A DNA stretch of 64,000 nt from Calonectria ilicicola (Eukaryota; Ascomycota; Sordariomycetes; Hypocreales; Nectriaceae), in NCBI GenBank assembly GCA_020809705.1, contig CP085832.1, positions 3,224,001 to 3,288,000 of the forward strand, read 5' to 3'. Shown in pieces: positions 1-13,248 of the stretch (position 1 is its first letter; each line of letters begins with the position of its first letter). A program made the position numbers and the translations under genes. Below the pieces are notes generated by a model. The model was given only the letters and a program-made list of their open reading frames with translations. It searched no databases and was not told the DNA's origin.

Positions 1-1530
1 CCTGTGTCTAGAGCCTATGTCCGTCCTGTCGGTGTCCATCTGTATGCGCCTGCGGGCACGGTCAACAAAGACACGGAATGTCGTAACCAGCCCCATGCAG
101 GGAGCAATCAAGTAATCAAGCAAGCAGCCGGCCAGCCCGACACCGCAAGACGACCCCCCCGTGACGACCTGATGACTGATGACGGATGATTGATGAAATC
201 CAATCCGAATATACTCTCCCTTTCTCTCTCGCTCTCTCCTTCTTCCTCCCTCTCTTCAACACTGAGACCTAGTCTACCTACCTCGTAAATAAACTTTAGC
301 TTTGACTCGGCTTTAATCACTTTCACATGGTTGTGGATTAGAAACCACCAACTCTATTATATTACATTGCATAGCTGCTGCTACTGCCAATACAGTAAAG
401 TGCATTTCTTGAAAGACTGTGCCCGCCTTTTGCGACCTCTGCTTGCTTCTAGAATATCTCTACCAACCCACAAATATCAAATAAATAAAATCCTATATAA
501 ACGTGTATAGAAACAAATTTATAGGCTGGATTTTGTCATGATTCATTCGTGCTTCTTCCCCATAGAGTTCTGTGACGTACATGATGAACAAGCCATGAGG
601 AACAATCTCACCAAAGCTCTTATCAGACACAACTATCTGCATAAAGACGACAAAGACAGGAACAAGACACACGCACATGGTTATGCATAATCAACATTTC
701 ACTCACAATCGCTCAACGCATTCACTCGCAAGCCACGGCTATAGGAATTCCACTCGACAAAAAACAACAGAGATTAAACAGGCAGGCCCTGCGCAATAGA
801 TGTCCCATCTCCATGGTCTAAGTAACGGTTTCGAGGCTTCGAGAGAAAATGAAAAGATTTATGCCCTGGGCCTGGCTCGGTTCACCCAGCCAGACCCCCG
901 TTTCCACTCACACACACTCACACCCTTCCCCCACTCGCGCAACCAGTCCACAGAGACCTTCTCTCGTCATCCTTCCCTGATTCCTTCCCCCGGCCAATCC
1001 TTGGTCCAGACGAGGAAGCAAGAACCAGAGTCGGGACACGAGAGCGACTCGTCCTCATCCTCCTCCTCGGCTGCCTCAACACAAAATACACATCTGGCCC
1101 GCCTTCCCCCCATACGCAAATACGCAGAGATACATAAAACAAGGTCCCACTCGCCTGCCATTGGTAATAAGAAAAAACGATGAGGTTCAAGGCAACATTC
1201 CGCCCTCCCCCGTACAGCTCCCTTTATTAGATGCCTATTCACAGGAAGCCAGAGGGGTGCGGTCCTCATCTAGACAAGAACCATCAGCTGGACAGGGGTA
1301 TTGGCGAATGAGCTGATGGACCTAGACATGAGCGAGACGATATCAAACTCCAGACTCTGAGAAAACCGATGCACATCAACAGCCGTTAGCCATCCTGGCT
1401 GCCGCGAACCCGCATCATCCGAACAGCCGGGACAAGTTGAGGGTGAACTGGGACGATGATAGATTACCACACGAGGTCGAGCCGAAACAGGTCGGTGTGC
1501 GTTCCGCCCACGGGCGATTTGTGGCTCTGC
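1..1530. other. Gene-free 3' flank of rho1
   Basis: I see no supportable gene here. Open frames of up to about 127 codons exist on the plus strand, but they are rich in Ser, Pro, His and Arg from CT-rich, low-complexity DNA and match no family I know. The segment next to position 1530 must contain the 3' untranslated region and polyadenylation region of rho1. A CT-rich tract lies around 213-260. Confidence 0.5.
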
Positions 1531-2654
1531 TTACAGCACAAGGCACTTGTGCTTCTTCTTCTGGCCCGAGGTGCGCGAGAGAAGAGCAGCGCGGGTAGCG
1601 TGCTCAAACACCTCGCGGACACCCTCGTTGGTCTTGGCAGAGCACTCAAGGTACTTGTAACCGCCAATCTTCTTGCGGACCTCCTCACCCTGTAGAAACA
1701 AGACAGTTAGACATCATTTGTTGCATAAAAGAGCTCCTCTGCAGTGCCAGGTGTCTGGTGGAAATGGGACAACTCTCATTTCCCCACAGATGTGGAAATG
1801 CAGGGGTTTAGGGGGGGTTTTATTTACCTCTTCAGGGGAGACGGGCTTCTGGCTGGTCTTTCGGAGCTCCTCAATGATCTTGTTGTCGTATCGCAGATCC
1901 TTCTTGCAGCCAACGAGGATGATGGGGAGACCCTGGCAGAAGTGCAGAACCTCAGAGATCCACTACAGACAGGGGCACGTGTCAGTAAAGCTCATTGCTT
2001 GGAGGGGAGAGCTGCCTGGGAGCTGTAGCAGATAGAAACGTACCTTCTCCTGCACGTTGTCAAGAGAATCGGGGGAGTCGACAGCGAAGCAGATCAGGAT
2101 AACGTGAGAGTCAGGGTAGGACAGGGGTCGAAGACGATCGTAATCCTCCTGACCAGCCGTATCCCATAGGGCGAGCTCGACGTGCTTTCCATCGACCTCA
2201 ACATCGGCGACGTAGTTCTCGAAGACAGTGGGGACGTAGACCTGTAAAAAGGAAATGGTGAGTTAGCATCAGCGACGACGGTGATGGCGGGTTGAGGTAG
2301 ATGAGCGTATTGATGGGATCATGTTCGGTCGCAAAGGCGTCGTCATGACGGGGGTCGGGGAGTGGTTCAACGGAAATAGATCGGCAAATGCTATCAGAGC
2401 AGTCGGGTCAATTCATACCTCAGGGAAAGTGCCCTTGGAGAAGACGCTGGAGATGAGGTTAGCAGGCTTTCATTATGACGATGGCGGCGATGCAGAGCGT
2501 TGGTGTTGACCACCTGCGGCGTGGCAGGTCGGCCAAAATCTGGAAATCGGGGGGCGCCGACGGGGGTGTGCTTCAGGCCAACTCACATCAACAAGCAGGT
2601 TTTACCGCAGGCACCGTCGCCGACGATGACGAGCTTTCGGCGGATCTCAGCCAT
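1531..2654 (-). CDS. rho1: Rho1-type small GTPase
   Basis: Encodes a 195-residue Rho-family GTPase, the membrane-anchored switch that in fungi activates beta-1,3-glucan synthase and the protein kinase C cell-wall pathway. Five exons on the minus strand: 2587-2654, 2419-2446, 2044-2241, 1828-1962 and 1531-1689, all with GT-AG introns and a total divisible by three. The start is the ATG at 2654 giving [19 protein letters not shown]. Visible G boxes: P-loop GDGACGKT at residues 12-19, effector region YVPTVFENY at 34-42 with Thr37, DTAGQE at 59-64, CKKD at 117-120 and ECSAKT near 157-162. The C-terminus has a basic stretch (KKKHK) followed by the prenylation box CLVL, whose final Leu predicts geranylgeranylation. 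Length and start match fungal Rho1 proteins. The long region upstream is shared with divergent mrpl40. The Rho1 identity over other Rho paralogues rests on the effector region and C-terminus. Confidence 0.95.
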
Positions 2655-5600
2655 GGTGTCTGTTTGATTGTTTGGTTTTTGGGAGATGTAGATGGAGATG
2701 GAGGCGAGACACGAGGTTGAGTTGAGCTGAGTAGAGTAGAGTTGCGAGGTTGGGACGCGAGCGGCGGCTGCGGGTCGATGGGTGGATGGGGATGGAGAAG
2801 GAGGAGGAAAGTTGGACGCGGAAAGAGGACGTCAGAAGGGGGTTTGGTCTAGTTAGGTCGGGTAGTGGGAAGGGAAAAGCTAAGGCAGGAGTACCAGGCA
2901 GGAAAGGTACGAATAGGCAAGGTGGGTGCAAGGAGCAGCGAGGGCCAGGTGCGTGCTAGGCGTGCAAGGCCTGTTGGGCGAGGGGAGGTGGCCTGGGCTA
3001 GGGTGTTATTTTGGGGAGGCTGGGTGCACTGGAGCTGGCGCTGTCACTGGCGAATCGACAAAGGACGGCAGCGGTGCAGTGTCTTGTGTGTCGGTCGGGG
3101 GAGCTGTTTGTGGGGAGGGAAGCTCTGATGAGCAACGGAAATCCACACTGTGTTTTTTTTTTCTGGCACCCCGTTGGTATAGTAGCAGCGCGACGGCAGC
3201 CACAGAACAGCCAACCAGCAAGCTATCTGTGATTAGGTATGGATGGGGAAGATGACGAGGAAGTCAAAATTGGCTGATCGGGATGATTTCTGACGACAAT
3301 CCAAATGTTAGCACCATGTATACACCAGCAGCAGTCAGAACTATCACGGGCAGCCCGCGCCAAACAGCGTGGGAGAAGAAAAATAACAACACGGGCGAGA
3401 CGAGCTAGCAACAGCACTGCAGCACCCCTAGCCTTTTCCTGCGTGACGCGATCAAGCCAGATGGCAGGCAATGCGAGAGCGAGAAGAGACGACGGGCGCT
3501 TTGTTGTTGTTGCTGGGGCGTCGTGCTTTTTTCCGCGGCTCGAGCTTACGACTGAGATGCAAGTACCTTTATGCGCGCACCGCCACTTGGATGGTACCTG
3601 GGGTTTCTCGCTTGGCGAGGGTCCCTGTCGATGAGAGATGAGATCCTGAGGCAGCCAGCGCGCAGCGCGTGCAGTGGCAACTCGTCGTCGCTGTTCACCG
3701 AGCAATCAGTGGGGGTTCTTTTTACAGTGCGTGCACAGTGCAGTGCAATTCCAGGACCCTGGGGGCAGAAGGGGTAGAAGGGGCAGAAGCGGCCGTGGGC
3801 GGTAGAGCGAGGCACCAACCTAAATTACCGAGCCTCCGCTAATAAAGATGCAGTGGCCGTTTTGGCAGCTTGGCGGTGCTGTGCTGTGCCGTGCCGTGCT
3901 CGGTCGTTATTACGACGATTCATGCCAAATAGCCGGGTGGAGAGGGGCCCCCAGGGACAAAGTAAACTAATCATGTACCTTCTTGATGCTTCGTGCAACG
4001 AGTTGAGCAGCTGTACGTAACTCTGGAGCGTATGCTCTGGTGCCGAAGCCGTCCGTTATCAGCGTTCCGTCCTGATGTGATGACGGGCTGGAGCGGGGAC
4101 CCAGTAATTACCGGGTGATGACGAGATGTATTAAACGGTGGAGAGAGCTGGAGCAACGGCCAAACAAAAAAGATTGAAGGGGTCAACGCTGATAGGGGTT
4201 CACCGCCTTCGCTGTGGTGGTTTGATTGACGCGTTTGGTTTCAAAGGGCTGCTTTAATGCTTCAAGCAGTCTGATCGCTTCCCTGTCCTTTTATATAGAC
4301 TTGCTCTCAGTGCCCTTCGGCGTTAGGCGCAGGACCCAATATCGCCCAGCGGGCACTTCCTCCGGCAGTTGGCTGGGATGGCTGCCTACCCTCGCTGCTG
4401 GTTTCCCATCACAGCCTCATCTAGACGCCCTCGACCGCTTCTCTTCGCCATCGGCCTGACGTGCAAGCACCGGCCTGCCAGTCCTTCAAGGCCCACTCTG
4501 TCAAGTCCTGATGTGGTCATGTCGTCGTTGGTCAGGACTAGCCACAGTGCTTCATGCCAGAGGACGTAGTCCTTGCCCCGTCTGCTGGCGTCAAGAATTG
4601 TTCTGGGGCTGAAACCGTGGCTCAGCCTGTGTCACTTTCGGCACTAATCAGCCCCATCTCATCAATCCACGGAGTCTGGAGGGCCATGAGCCGTGCGGTT
4701 CATCCTCTGGCCTGTTCGGCAGCATGATTGACCCTTTGGGAAGATGCTCTGCTGGGATCCGTCGCCTGCTGCCAACAGGCGTTCGCCAATGGCCAGGGCG
4801 CAAGGGGGGGAGCTTGATTTGTTCGGTGTTTGATATTGACGACTGATGCTGCCTTGATTCGCTGTCCTATGTATCTAATCCTCGCCCGCTCCGTGATGGT
4901 CTGGCAGGATGTGAGACTGCCACTGCCTGACGGCTTATTATTACCTGCATGACTCCCCCTCTTCCCATTGCTTACCTCAAAGCACCATGGCTCACGCCGG
5001 CGAGCCAGCTTCTCGTCTCGTTCGTGGGCGCCACCTGTTGGCTGTGCTCGCTCGGCGATAGAATCTAGCGTCCCGGAATACGGACACAATACGTGTGTCG
5101 TACCAACCCCGGGCCACGTTACGTAGGTAGCGTTGCGCCCATGAGAGCGCAAGGTGGGTGAGTGATGCCGGTACAAGCTCTGACCCTTGGCATGGCCATG
5201 CATGCACAGCACATGTCCCTGGCGGCCACTCGCTGTGAGGCAAACTGTGACTGGGAAAAGTCCTACGCTCTAGGACTCCTGTCCACCCACTACCGAGACA
5301 GCTTGGAGGCCTATACAGCGGGCACATAATCTGGCCACACTCGCACGCGCCGGTTCCTCAATCCGCCACAGCCAACTCTCAGCAGGTCTACTCGGAGTCA
5401 TGTGCCTCGGCGACATACCAGTCGATGCTAAGACCAAGACTCAGGCACTAATCGATGTCTCAGTTCCCCTCGCTCTAGAACGAAGCTCCGAGTTCGTATT
5501 TTGGATGACGAACGCGTGGCTCAGGTACGACGCAAAAAGACCCTGCCAAGCTGAAATTTCTTTTTGATCCGAATCTCTTGTCCATCCATCCCCATCCTAT

Positions 5601-6712
5601 ACTCCATATTCGATACTCCCAAAGCCCAACCAGCCTGGGAGGAGCAAGTAGACCCGACCCGGCTTCCGTCCCACGTAACCTAAAGTCTGCACGTGCTTAT
5701 CTCTCTTTCCGATGCTCCGTTGCAAAACCTCCGGACGCAGCCAGGGCCGGAGCTCGAGCAGGGTTGGTTGGTGCAGACATCAGGTGGCATTCGCTTGATT
5801 TCTTTGCTTTTTGCAGCCAATGCAATGTGATTGCTCCCCGACCCAATCCCAATGCCACCGTGAATGGCAGCAAAGCCTGGGTCCTGATACAGTTTCCTTT
5901 GGGTTCCGGAGTTTTAACACTTCCCCGATGCAACTTCATCTTTTTTTCTGGGGCAACCAAGCATAATTAATGCCCGGGGCCGATGCCGACGGCGTCCATC
6001 ATGCAGATTGATATGTCCATGGATCGTATCGCAACCTACAATACCCCTTGAAAATTGTTCCCCTGTGACGTGACTTCTGCATCCTCGACGTCACATCACT
6101 CAACTCTTCTCAAGCGTCGCATTTTTAGCGGAGAAGAAATAAAATAAATCAAGTCTCGATATAAATCATTTCGGTTTATTCTATTCACCTCTATCCATTC
6201 ATTTATATGATATTTATCTTCGGCAGGGAAATTGGATACGTCTGGTTTAACTAACTGGCCCTGAAAGAAAGAACGTTTTTTCAAGGGTTGGAGAGGCTGA
6301 TTGCACTTTAATTGTATTGCCGTCTGAGGCAGCGTGCCAATTTACTTATATGATTGGAGTATTGCAAAAAAAAAAACCAACACTTTGATACAATTGATCC
6401 ATTAAAATAACCGGTAGAATCCATCATTGGTGGATTATTTTGATTCGTTCGGGCGAGAGTGAACCAGCTTGACTGATGACCTGAAATGAAGCTATCACGA
6501 CGATTTCAGCCACAATTCTGATAAGGTGGGGGATCGTGGCTCGTGCTTAGTAACCCCACTGCGCCACACGACAAGAATTTCCACACGACAGTCCACCACG
6601 AAATCCATCACTACGCCCTTGTGATAGCTCGGCGCCAGCAACTCAATCCCACTCAATGGGTTGTTAGAGCTCTCGAACCCCCGCGATTGCCGTTTCTCAC
6701 CCACATATCGTC
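2655..6712. other. Long divergent intergenic region between rho1 and mrpl40
   Basis: About 4 kb separates the two divergent start codons. It must hold both promoters and 5' leaders. I see no recognisable coding exon; several frames of 100-170 codons are open on both strands but have no domain, no splice logic and biased composition. Homopolymer runs occur near 3151 (T) and 6366 (A). Part could be a long rho1 leader or an unannotated non-coding RNA, but nothing in the sequence decides this. Confidence 0.4.
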
Positions 6713-7923
6713 ATGCAGAAGCTCGCCAAGCGGGTCGCCCAGGCCCAGCGCCAGGCTGGCCGTCGTGCGCAGAAACGAACCGACTCCGAATTGCAGAACT
6801 ACAAGCTTCGAAACCGACAGGCCATGCGAAATGCCGTCTCCGAGGTCCGCGAAAACCTTCTCGATGCCCGCCGCGCCCGCAAGGAGGATTGGGAAATGGG
6901 TCCTATTGCCCCCAAGCGTGATCTAGGCTTCAATGGCTATGGCATGTTTGCTGAGGGAGTCCGAACCGACTGGTCCAACTATGGCCTCTACTCCCCCCGC
7001 CCCGAGGTTGTCGAGAAGCGATGCGCTTGGGCTGGTGGTGTGAAGATGTTTAACCTTGCGGTCGATGATCGCGTGGTTATTTTGGATGGCCCCGACAAGG
7101 GCAAGATTGATCGTATCAGATCCATCAACCTCCAGTCCGGCCATGTGACTCTGGAGAGCCAACACCGGGTATGCCTCTGCCATTCCGTTTGACCGTTGAG
7201 AGTTTTAGTGTTGACAACTATAAACAGGCAATTTCTGTTGGAATGTTCGGAAACGATAGCCGCTCTGCGCCAATGCCCCTCGCCATTGATTCAGTTCGTC
7301 TTGTATACCCCCTCGTCAACCCCAAGACCGGAGAGACCAAGGATACCATCATTCAGCAACTCAAGGGAATTCCTCCAAACATGAAGTCTCCCAACATGAC
7401 CTATGAGCGATGGGAGCACGGAAAGAAGTGGGATCGTGTGGTACCAGGCATTAACGTTGTGATTCCCTGGCCCGAAGTGAAGGCTCCTGAGTACCAGACA
7501 TACGCCGGTGACACCGTTCGCGAGAATGTTGAGAACCGAAGTTTCTACTACAACCTGCTGTCACCTCCAATGCCTGACCAGGTTCTCGATGAGCTGCGCA
7601 ACAAGTACTCCAAATTCCGAACACGCCATGAGGATTGGTACATTAGGAAGAAAGAGGCCGAAGAGGCGGCCGACAAGGCCCGGGAGGAGTCAGTCCTGTC
7701 TATGCAGACACCTTTGGAGGAGTACCACGCTATGCAGCGCGAGATCCGTGCTGCCCGCGGAGAGCCCGAGCTCACCGACGAGATGCTGGAGAAGCTGGGC
7801 TCCGTCATGGCCCAGAAGAAGCAGAGCGTCCTCAAGGATGCTGGCGTGTCGGAGGTTACCTCTGCTACAGAGTCGATATCGCCCGAATCAAAATCTACGC
7901 CACCTCCTGCAGCCACTCAATAG
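6713..7923 (+). CDS. mrpl40: Mitochondrial large-subunit ribosomal protein uL24m (Mrpl40)
   Basis: Encodes a 383-residue protein of the mitochondrial ribosome large subunit, the fungal uL24m/MRPL40 family. Two exons, 6713-7168 and 7228-7923, joined across a 59-nt GT-AG intron (phase 0), ending at TAG 7921-7923. The basic N-terminus (MQKLAKRVAQAQRQAGRRAQ) suits a matrix-targeting sequence. A KOW/L24 motif lies at about residues 116-148, with VVILDGPDKGKIDRI as its core. The C-terminal half is the extended, charged extension typical of fungal mitochondrial members and ends in a Ser/Pro/Thr-rich tail. An ATG inside the intron (7171) is in frame with exon 2 and could mislead an automatic caller. 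The first exon supplies the KOW core, so the start at 6713 is preferred. It is divergent from rho1. Confidence 0.92.
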
Positions 7924-8711
7924 ATATGTTGATGATGATGATCCTGGGAATGAGTTGGAAGTCGACGGATGTACCACGAGAGGTATAACCAAGTGTAATT
8001 ATATGTGTGCAACAACCATGTACATCACGAGGCGCAAAATAGACGCATTATTTCCTGTCCAAAATGTCCCTTATTCACTAAAAAACTATGTGCCTGAACC
8101 AATTAGCTACACCCGACCCTGTTGTATGCTGCCATGTTTTCAAGAGGGATGCTCGATGCTCGCTTGGCTCGATATCCGTACCGACAGCATCAAGAAAAAT
8201 CCGGAACTATGACCATGGACCCCGATTTGATATATCCCAAGAAGCGGGCATCAGAGAGCTGATTCTTGGGCAGTAATGTGCTGTGCTGATTGTTGATGTT
8301 GGACATCAGAAGGGAGAAGGCATGAGAGAGGTGAGAGAGGATGGAAGAGGTGATATGGGGAGTTTGAGGGAAGAGCAATATTCCTGTAACAAAATACAGA
8401 AACAAAGGACATTGAAACTTTCCTGGGCGGAAAGATTGTGAGGGAGGGTTGCGATGGTGTACACTCTCTCAGGCAGAGGGTAAGAAACTCGGCAAGTTTA
8501 GGCTAAAGGATGGTCAATATTGGCCAGATGAGACCATTATAAATGGCATGAGATTTCTGGAGATAAATCCAGCAAAGAGTTATTGGTAATTGGCAGCCCT
8601 TCTTGCCTGGTCTTTGTCGCTGACCCTTGATCCAAGACTCGACTTTGAGTAGAAAGACAAGAGTCGCCAACCAAGGCTGATCGTGTCGACCTTGATCATG
8701 CATCTGTCTAA
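7924..8711. other. Intergenic DNA between convergent mrpl40 and small gene A
   Basis: Contains the 3' ends of two convergent genes. A purine-rich GAGAGG tract lies around 8318-8355. Plus-strand frames here are short and unsupported. No gene seen. Confidence 0.4.
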
Positions 8712-9006
8712 TTACAGTCTTGGCCTTGCCTCCAACTTTGAGGCGCTGTCAAGGCTGTACTTTGGCGCTCGGGTGTCAGGTGTGGTGGTTCCATTGACCC
8801 CGATTGAGATTTGGACCAAGCGGTCCGGGACGGTATCAGTATAGTATATGAAGGAGTCGATTGTGGAGGATTGGGATTGGATCCTGGGAGGCGGGTAACG
8901 TTAATAACTGCTTACTACTGACGTAGAAGAAGCGGCAAATGTGTAGCAATGCGTACGGTGTTTCAACAACAACTGTTGCGCGAGTGTCGGTGGAGGATTT
9001 GTCCAT
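8712..9006 (-). CDS. Small repeated-family protein, copy A (73 aa)
   Basis: Two-exon gene, 8957-9006 and 8712-8883, with a 73-nt intron (donor gtacgc, acceptor cag, phase 2), giving 73 residues. Exon 1 begins MDKSSTDTRATVVVETP. Exon 2 contains the family box FIYYTDTVPDRLVQISIG and ends in a basic tail. The structure was found by comparing this locus with seven others in the window that share the Met-Asp start, the intron position and the box. It is closest to copy B: the exon 1 sequences align, both use the gtacgc donor, and both read S-Q-S just after the intron. No signal peptide, membrane segment or cysteine pattern is visible. Function unknown; I do not recognise the family. Surrounded by more than 700 bp of non-coding DNA on each side. 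Confidence 0.65.
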
Positions 9007-9841
9007 GATGATGGTCAAGGCGGGGCTGCGAAGGGAAAAAGGGTGGTGAAGGTGCTATGGCATGGAATTATGTGTGAGGAAGTGCTTCGAATGGCTGAAA
9101 AGAAATGCCCGAGTTGTTGATGAGCCAAAATGAATGAGTGAGGCGGGAAATGCCATCCTTTTGTACTCAGGGGAGCATCGCTTCAAATGTGCACAATAAA
9201 CCAACAAAAACCACCAAAAAACCAGAGGCCACCGAAATTGAGTCATGTGGTGGGATTACTCTTGCAGACGACAGCATACTGACGAGCTGGTTGCCGAGGT
9301 GTGAGGCGCGTAGCCTTTGGATGTTTCTCGGAGCTCATACGACCTTGTCCCAAGGACCAAGTATTAGCGAAGCTGAAATCCCAATAAAAAATCCCCCCAT
9401 TGAAAGAAAATAACTCAAAGGGAAACGCATCTTCTGGGAATTGGACCATCAAAAAATGACGGTCAGTCGATCGGACTGTCTTCCACGTCAAGACTCAACA
9501 TTGCGGCTGACCAAGGGACCATCAGCTGTCGTCGTCCTGTAAAGCTAGAGGCACCCCCGAAATGTAACTAGCTGCATGCACTTCGTTGGAACTTTTTTTT
9601 TAATACATACGAATCAGATCGTTGGGCTTGCTGAAGTGGTGGGTGCCAGCGGAAAGTTATGGTGCTTTTGCACTGTTGCTTCTTGATATCATGCCCAAAC
9701 GGTCAAGCCCCGGTTCGTTTTTAGGTGGGTACGGGCTTGGTTGGATTGGATACGGAAGGGACTTGTTGTTAAATTTTCGGTGGCTTGCATTTAATCCCTG
9801 TGGTTCTTCTTTGGGTGCCTTTTTTAAGCCGCTGCGACAGT

Positions 9842-9869
9842 TAGTTCGCGTGGTTCGCAATGGTTCGGC
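9842..9869. repeat. TGGTTCGCN repeat cluster 1
   Basis: Three near-copies of a 9-bp unit: tagttcgcg, tggttcgca, then after one extra base tggttcggc. The same unit is clustered at 10404, 11247 and 38500. Function unknown. Confidence 0.7.
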
Positions 9870-10403
9870 AATGCGGCTGGTTACGCATGTACTTACTGCG
9901 ATGATGCGGGTCAAGATCTGGTTGCCTTCCAAAACGCGTTATGCCACAAAGCGCAGAACTCAAAGCCGCGCCCACCATCCCTGAGTTGCCCTACCCCTCG
10001 GTGAGCTCACCTTGTTCCGACCCAGTGGCTTGGTTTGTTGGAGCCAGCTGGGCCCAAGGCTGACCAGAGCGGCTCATGACATGCTTTCACGGAACTGCCA
10101 ATGATGCAGTTATCACGACGCTGTGCATTGTTATATCGACAGGCTTATGCTTCAGTGAACAATAAGCCAAGTACTTAAGTGACAGGTATCCTAAACTGAT
10201 GTATCGTTCTCTCGCGAGAGCCGTAACTGTTGGATGACAATGGCATTGTAATATTTTGTTGCCAGCACATCGTTCAATGGTGTCACATGCCCGGATTCAG
10301 CGCTTGCGTCATTAATGTTTTAGTGTCAAGTCAACATCCACGCCATGAGCAATTGGGTTTGCATTTGTTGGCTATTTCTGGCAGACAGGCGGCCAGACTT
10401 TGG

Positions 10404-10421
10404 TGGTTCGCCCGGTTCGCC
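10404..10421. repeat. TGGTTCGCN repeat cluster 2
   Basis: Two adjacent 9-bp units, tggttcgcc and cggttcgcc. Confidence 0.65.
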
Positions 10422-11246
10422 AGTGTGCACCGGGGCTTGGCCTATTTGGTTGGATGTATGAAGCGGAGTTAGGAAAGAGGGGCCCTGGACCTTTTGCTAG
10501 TTGGATTTTATAGTGATATCGGATCCCCTTGTTGCCTCGTGGTAATTTTATGGCTTGGGATGGTAAAATACCACACCATCGGCTCTTTGAAGACACATGA
10601 GCTTAAAATACCGTTTATAGCCCCTGGATGCCTTTGGCGAGACTGTTGGGGACTAAGATCTGCTGCTCCCATCGAGACGTTTTTTTGGGGGCTGCAAGTT
10701 TGTTCGCCCTGATGGCTTGACATCCCTGTAACGTATCGGTTTAGTCACCATAATGTCATTGATGAAGCTCATGATCTAGCTTGCTAATTGTGGAAAAGGA
10801 CAATTATTTTGGAACAGAGGGGCTATGCTTGAGAATAAACATTTCTCCAAAGGCGCTTTATCAGCCTACCAGTTTGATGTTTAGTACCTACTTGACTACG
10901 CTCATCACATCTTGACCAATTGTTATTTTTTCACATGATAGAAGTGATTCAACTAAGGCTTTTGAGTCTAGAATTCATCCCATGGGCGAAAGTGACAAAA
11001 TTTCCTTTGATGGGCAAATAACCGAGAAGACCAATGAGGCACCAAACCGCCTCTTGTTGGTACGGAGAGTGACAGAGATAAGAAAAAGATTGGAATTTGA
11101 ATCTAAGCCCACTTTGGTTGCCCTCGTACGTTGAGACTAAATGGGTCAGCTTTTAGTTGCCTAAGCTACCTGGTCATTTGATGGGCCAACTTTCGGCGAC
11201 CTTTTCAATGGGCTGAAGTTGGCGCTGAAGTTGGTGAAAACTGGAG

Positions 11247-11282
11247 TGGTTCGCATGGTTCGCCTGGTTCGCCTGGTTCCCA
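11247..11282. repeat. TGGTTCGCN repeat cluster 3
   Basis: Four adjacent 9-bp units: tggttcgca, tggttcgcc, tggttcgcc, tggttccca. This is the longest and most regular of the clusters. Confidence 0.8.
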
Positions 11283-12931
11283 TTGCGGCTTAAAAGCGTG
11301 AGCCACAGGATCGAATGATGGTGCTGATAGAGCACATGCCCATTTTCTTCGACTTGCCCACCTGTTTCTCATCAAAATGTAAGGGATCTCATTCTCGATA
11401 TGACAGGATCTGGCTGCTGAGTATCGGCACAAACTGCTAACCTATCTATCCTTGAATTAATAGCGATTTCACATGTCATGCTGGATTAAAACCAACAAAG
11501 CGCCATGCCCGCCTTGGGGGCACACCTTTTTTACACGAGTGTGTTTACTTTCTAAAGGAGAAATGTGGCAGCTAGCTTTGTCAAACTAAAGCAGAGATTT
11601 GTGAGAAGTTATTGAGTGTTAATTAACTTCCTACTGTTAATAAATATTGAGCAAGCTGATCATTGTTAGTCGCATTGCTTGCAGTAGCCCGTGGTAGGAT
11701 ACATAGCTGGTTCCCCATGGAATGAGTACGCCGGAACAATTGAGAAATGTCGTTCAAACTGTCTTAACTAATATACAAATTTACACATTGAACTGTGTAT
11801 GAAGATCTAGAATAGTAAGATGCAAGTTTTGCATCATATCTGATGTGGTTGGTTGGTGCAATAACGTGGATCTGGTTGCCTTGTTCTTAAATATTGGCTT
11901 GGCCTGGGTTTTTGCCAATCCACGGTGCTACCAAAAAATTGAGATGAACTTGGTAATATCGGCGGGGATCCTTGTGTAAGACCCTTGAGTGGCTCGGCCC
12001 GTTCCAAGACTCAGTGCTTGGCTCCGTCGTCCTCGGACACTAGTACGACACAGTGCTAGGAATATCTAGCTTCATTTCCGCTCCCTTGATAACATTTAAA
12101 GCCATTTATTTAGCCCGATTTTTTCTTTTGGATAAGACCCCTCTGGATTTTAATACTCAGGTGTTTGAATTCCCATTTTATGATAGGCAAAGTGAAGCCG
12201 CGAGGATCGCTCATGCGCTTGTCTGGGGTCTAGGCTTTCCCCCAAAGCGAAATTTAAGGGAGAGAATGGATACGAGAGTGAGAGATTTATAAATGAGATT
12301 TTTATGTGACAAAATGTTGAGGGCAGATGGGTCGTCGAGGGAGAATAGCCGCTTTCGGCCACTAACTGGGATGTTGGTTGGAGAGGGTATGATGAAATGT
12401 ATTTTGGAAAGAAAGGCACCGTTTCTTGGTTATTTGGAATGATATGGCTTTTATTACAACAGCCTGAGGGGGCCTTGGTTGTTTCATGCACGGCCGAAAG
12501 TAGTGTCAATCTTAGGCATGGGATATTGATAGTGTCAACTGACTATGGATTGCCAAACAATATGATTGTAAATTCTCAGTAAATGCAGCCTATAGAAGTG
12601 TGAAATTAAATATAAAAACCTAGACATAGAAGGGAGAAAGGGGTATGGGAAAGCAATGCATTGCAAAGAAAAACTGAAGTAGAAAGAATAAGTAAGGGAT
12701 ATGCTGATGCCCCGGCCAACAATGATGCATATTGTGAAAGCAGGCACTACTTGCCGAGAAGAATTGAGAAATATGGGAATAGGTTATAAAAAGTTAATAG
12801 GGTTCAGAGAATGGACCGATGCGATGTTTTTGAACTAATTTTCCGTCTAGTTTCCAGTTGGGGTTGGTAGTCTTGGCGTTGACTAGGACTTGACATTAAA
12901 CAATATATAACTTGATTATAAATATTATGTC

Positions 12932-13248
12932 TCAAGTCGAATGATGGTTTTGTGTATTGGTCGCATTGTTCTGGTTTTGGGGACTGGTGTCGATGTGGTT
13001 CATGTTTCGGGTGTCAGTCGTTGCGGGTCTTCCGACACCTGTCGAGATCTGGACCAGGCGGTCCGGCCAAGTTTCGGTGTTATAGATGAAGGGGCCGAGC
13101 ATGGATGTTTTAGATTGACTTCTAGAGACCAACACACGTTAATTGTCTTGCTCGATACATGCCAAACTAATGAAGAGTATAGTGGAGCGTACGCGATCTG
13201 GTTAACAACTGCTGTTTGGGCCCTTTTGGTGGTGGAAGATTGGTCCAT
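12932..13248 (-). CDS. Small repeated-family protein, copy B (81 aa)
   Basis: Two-exon gene, 13193-13248 and 12932-13121, with a 71-nt intron (donor gtacgc, acceptor tag, phase 2), giving 81 residues. Exon 1 reads MDQSSTTKRAQTAVVNQI; an in-frame ATG four codons upstream (13260) could also serve as start, but the Met-Asp start matches the other copies. Exon 2 carries SMLGPFIYNTETWPDRLVQI, then a polar Asn/Gln/Thr/His-rich tail. It is the closest relative of copy A, and both share the residues DRLVQIS after the box. No signal peptide or membrane segment. Function unknown. Nucleotide differences from copy A inside the box are largely synonymous, which supports a translated product. Confidence 0.65.

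Larger units (their letters stand above)
9007..12931. other. Gene-free accessory DNA between copies A and B
   Basis: About 3.9 kb without a supportable gene. The longest open frames are about 120 codons and lack recognisable features. It holds three clusters of the 9-bp unit TGGTTCGCN, listed separately. It may include the promoter of copy A near 9007-9200. Confidence 0.45.

Noticed and set aside
800..1183. 127-codon plus-strand frame with a Ser run and basic end
   Set aside because: CT-rich low-complexity sequence in the 3' flank of rho1; minus-strand frames of similar length overlap it.
3223..3705. 160-codon minus-strand frame upstream of rho1
   Set aside because: Arg/Ala/Ser-rich composition without a domain, inside the rho1 promoter or leader region.
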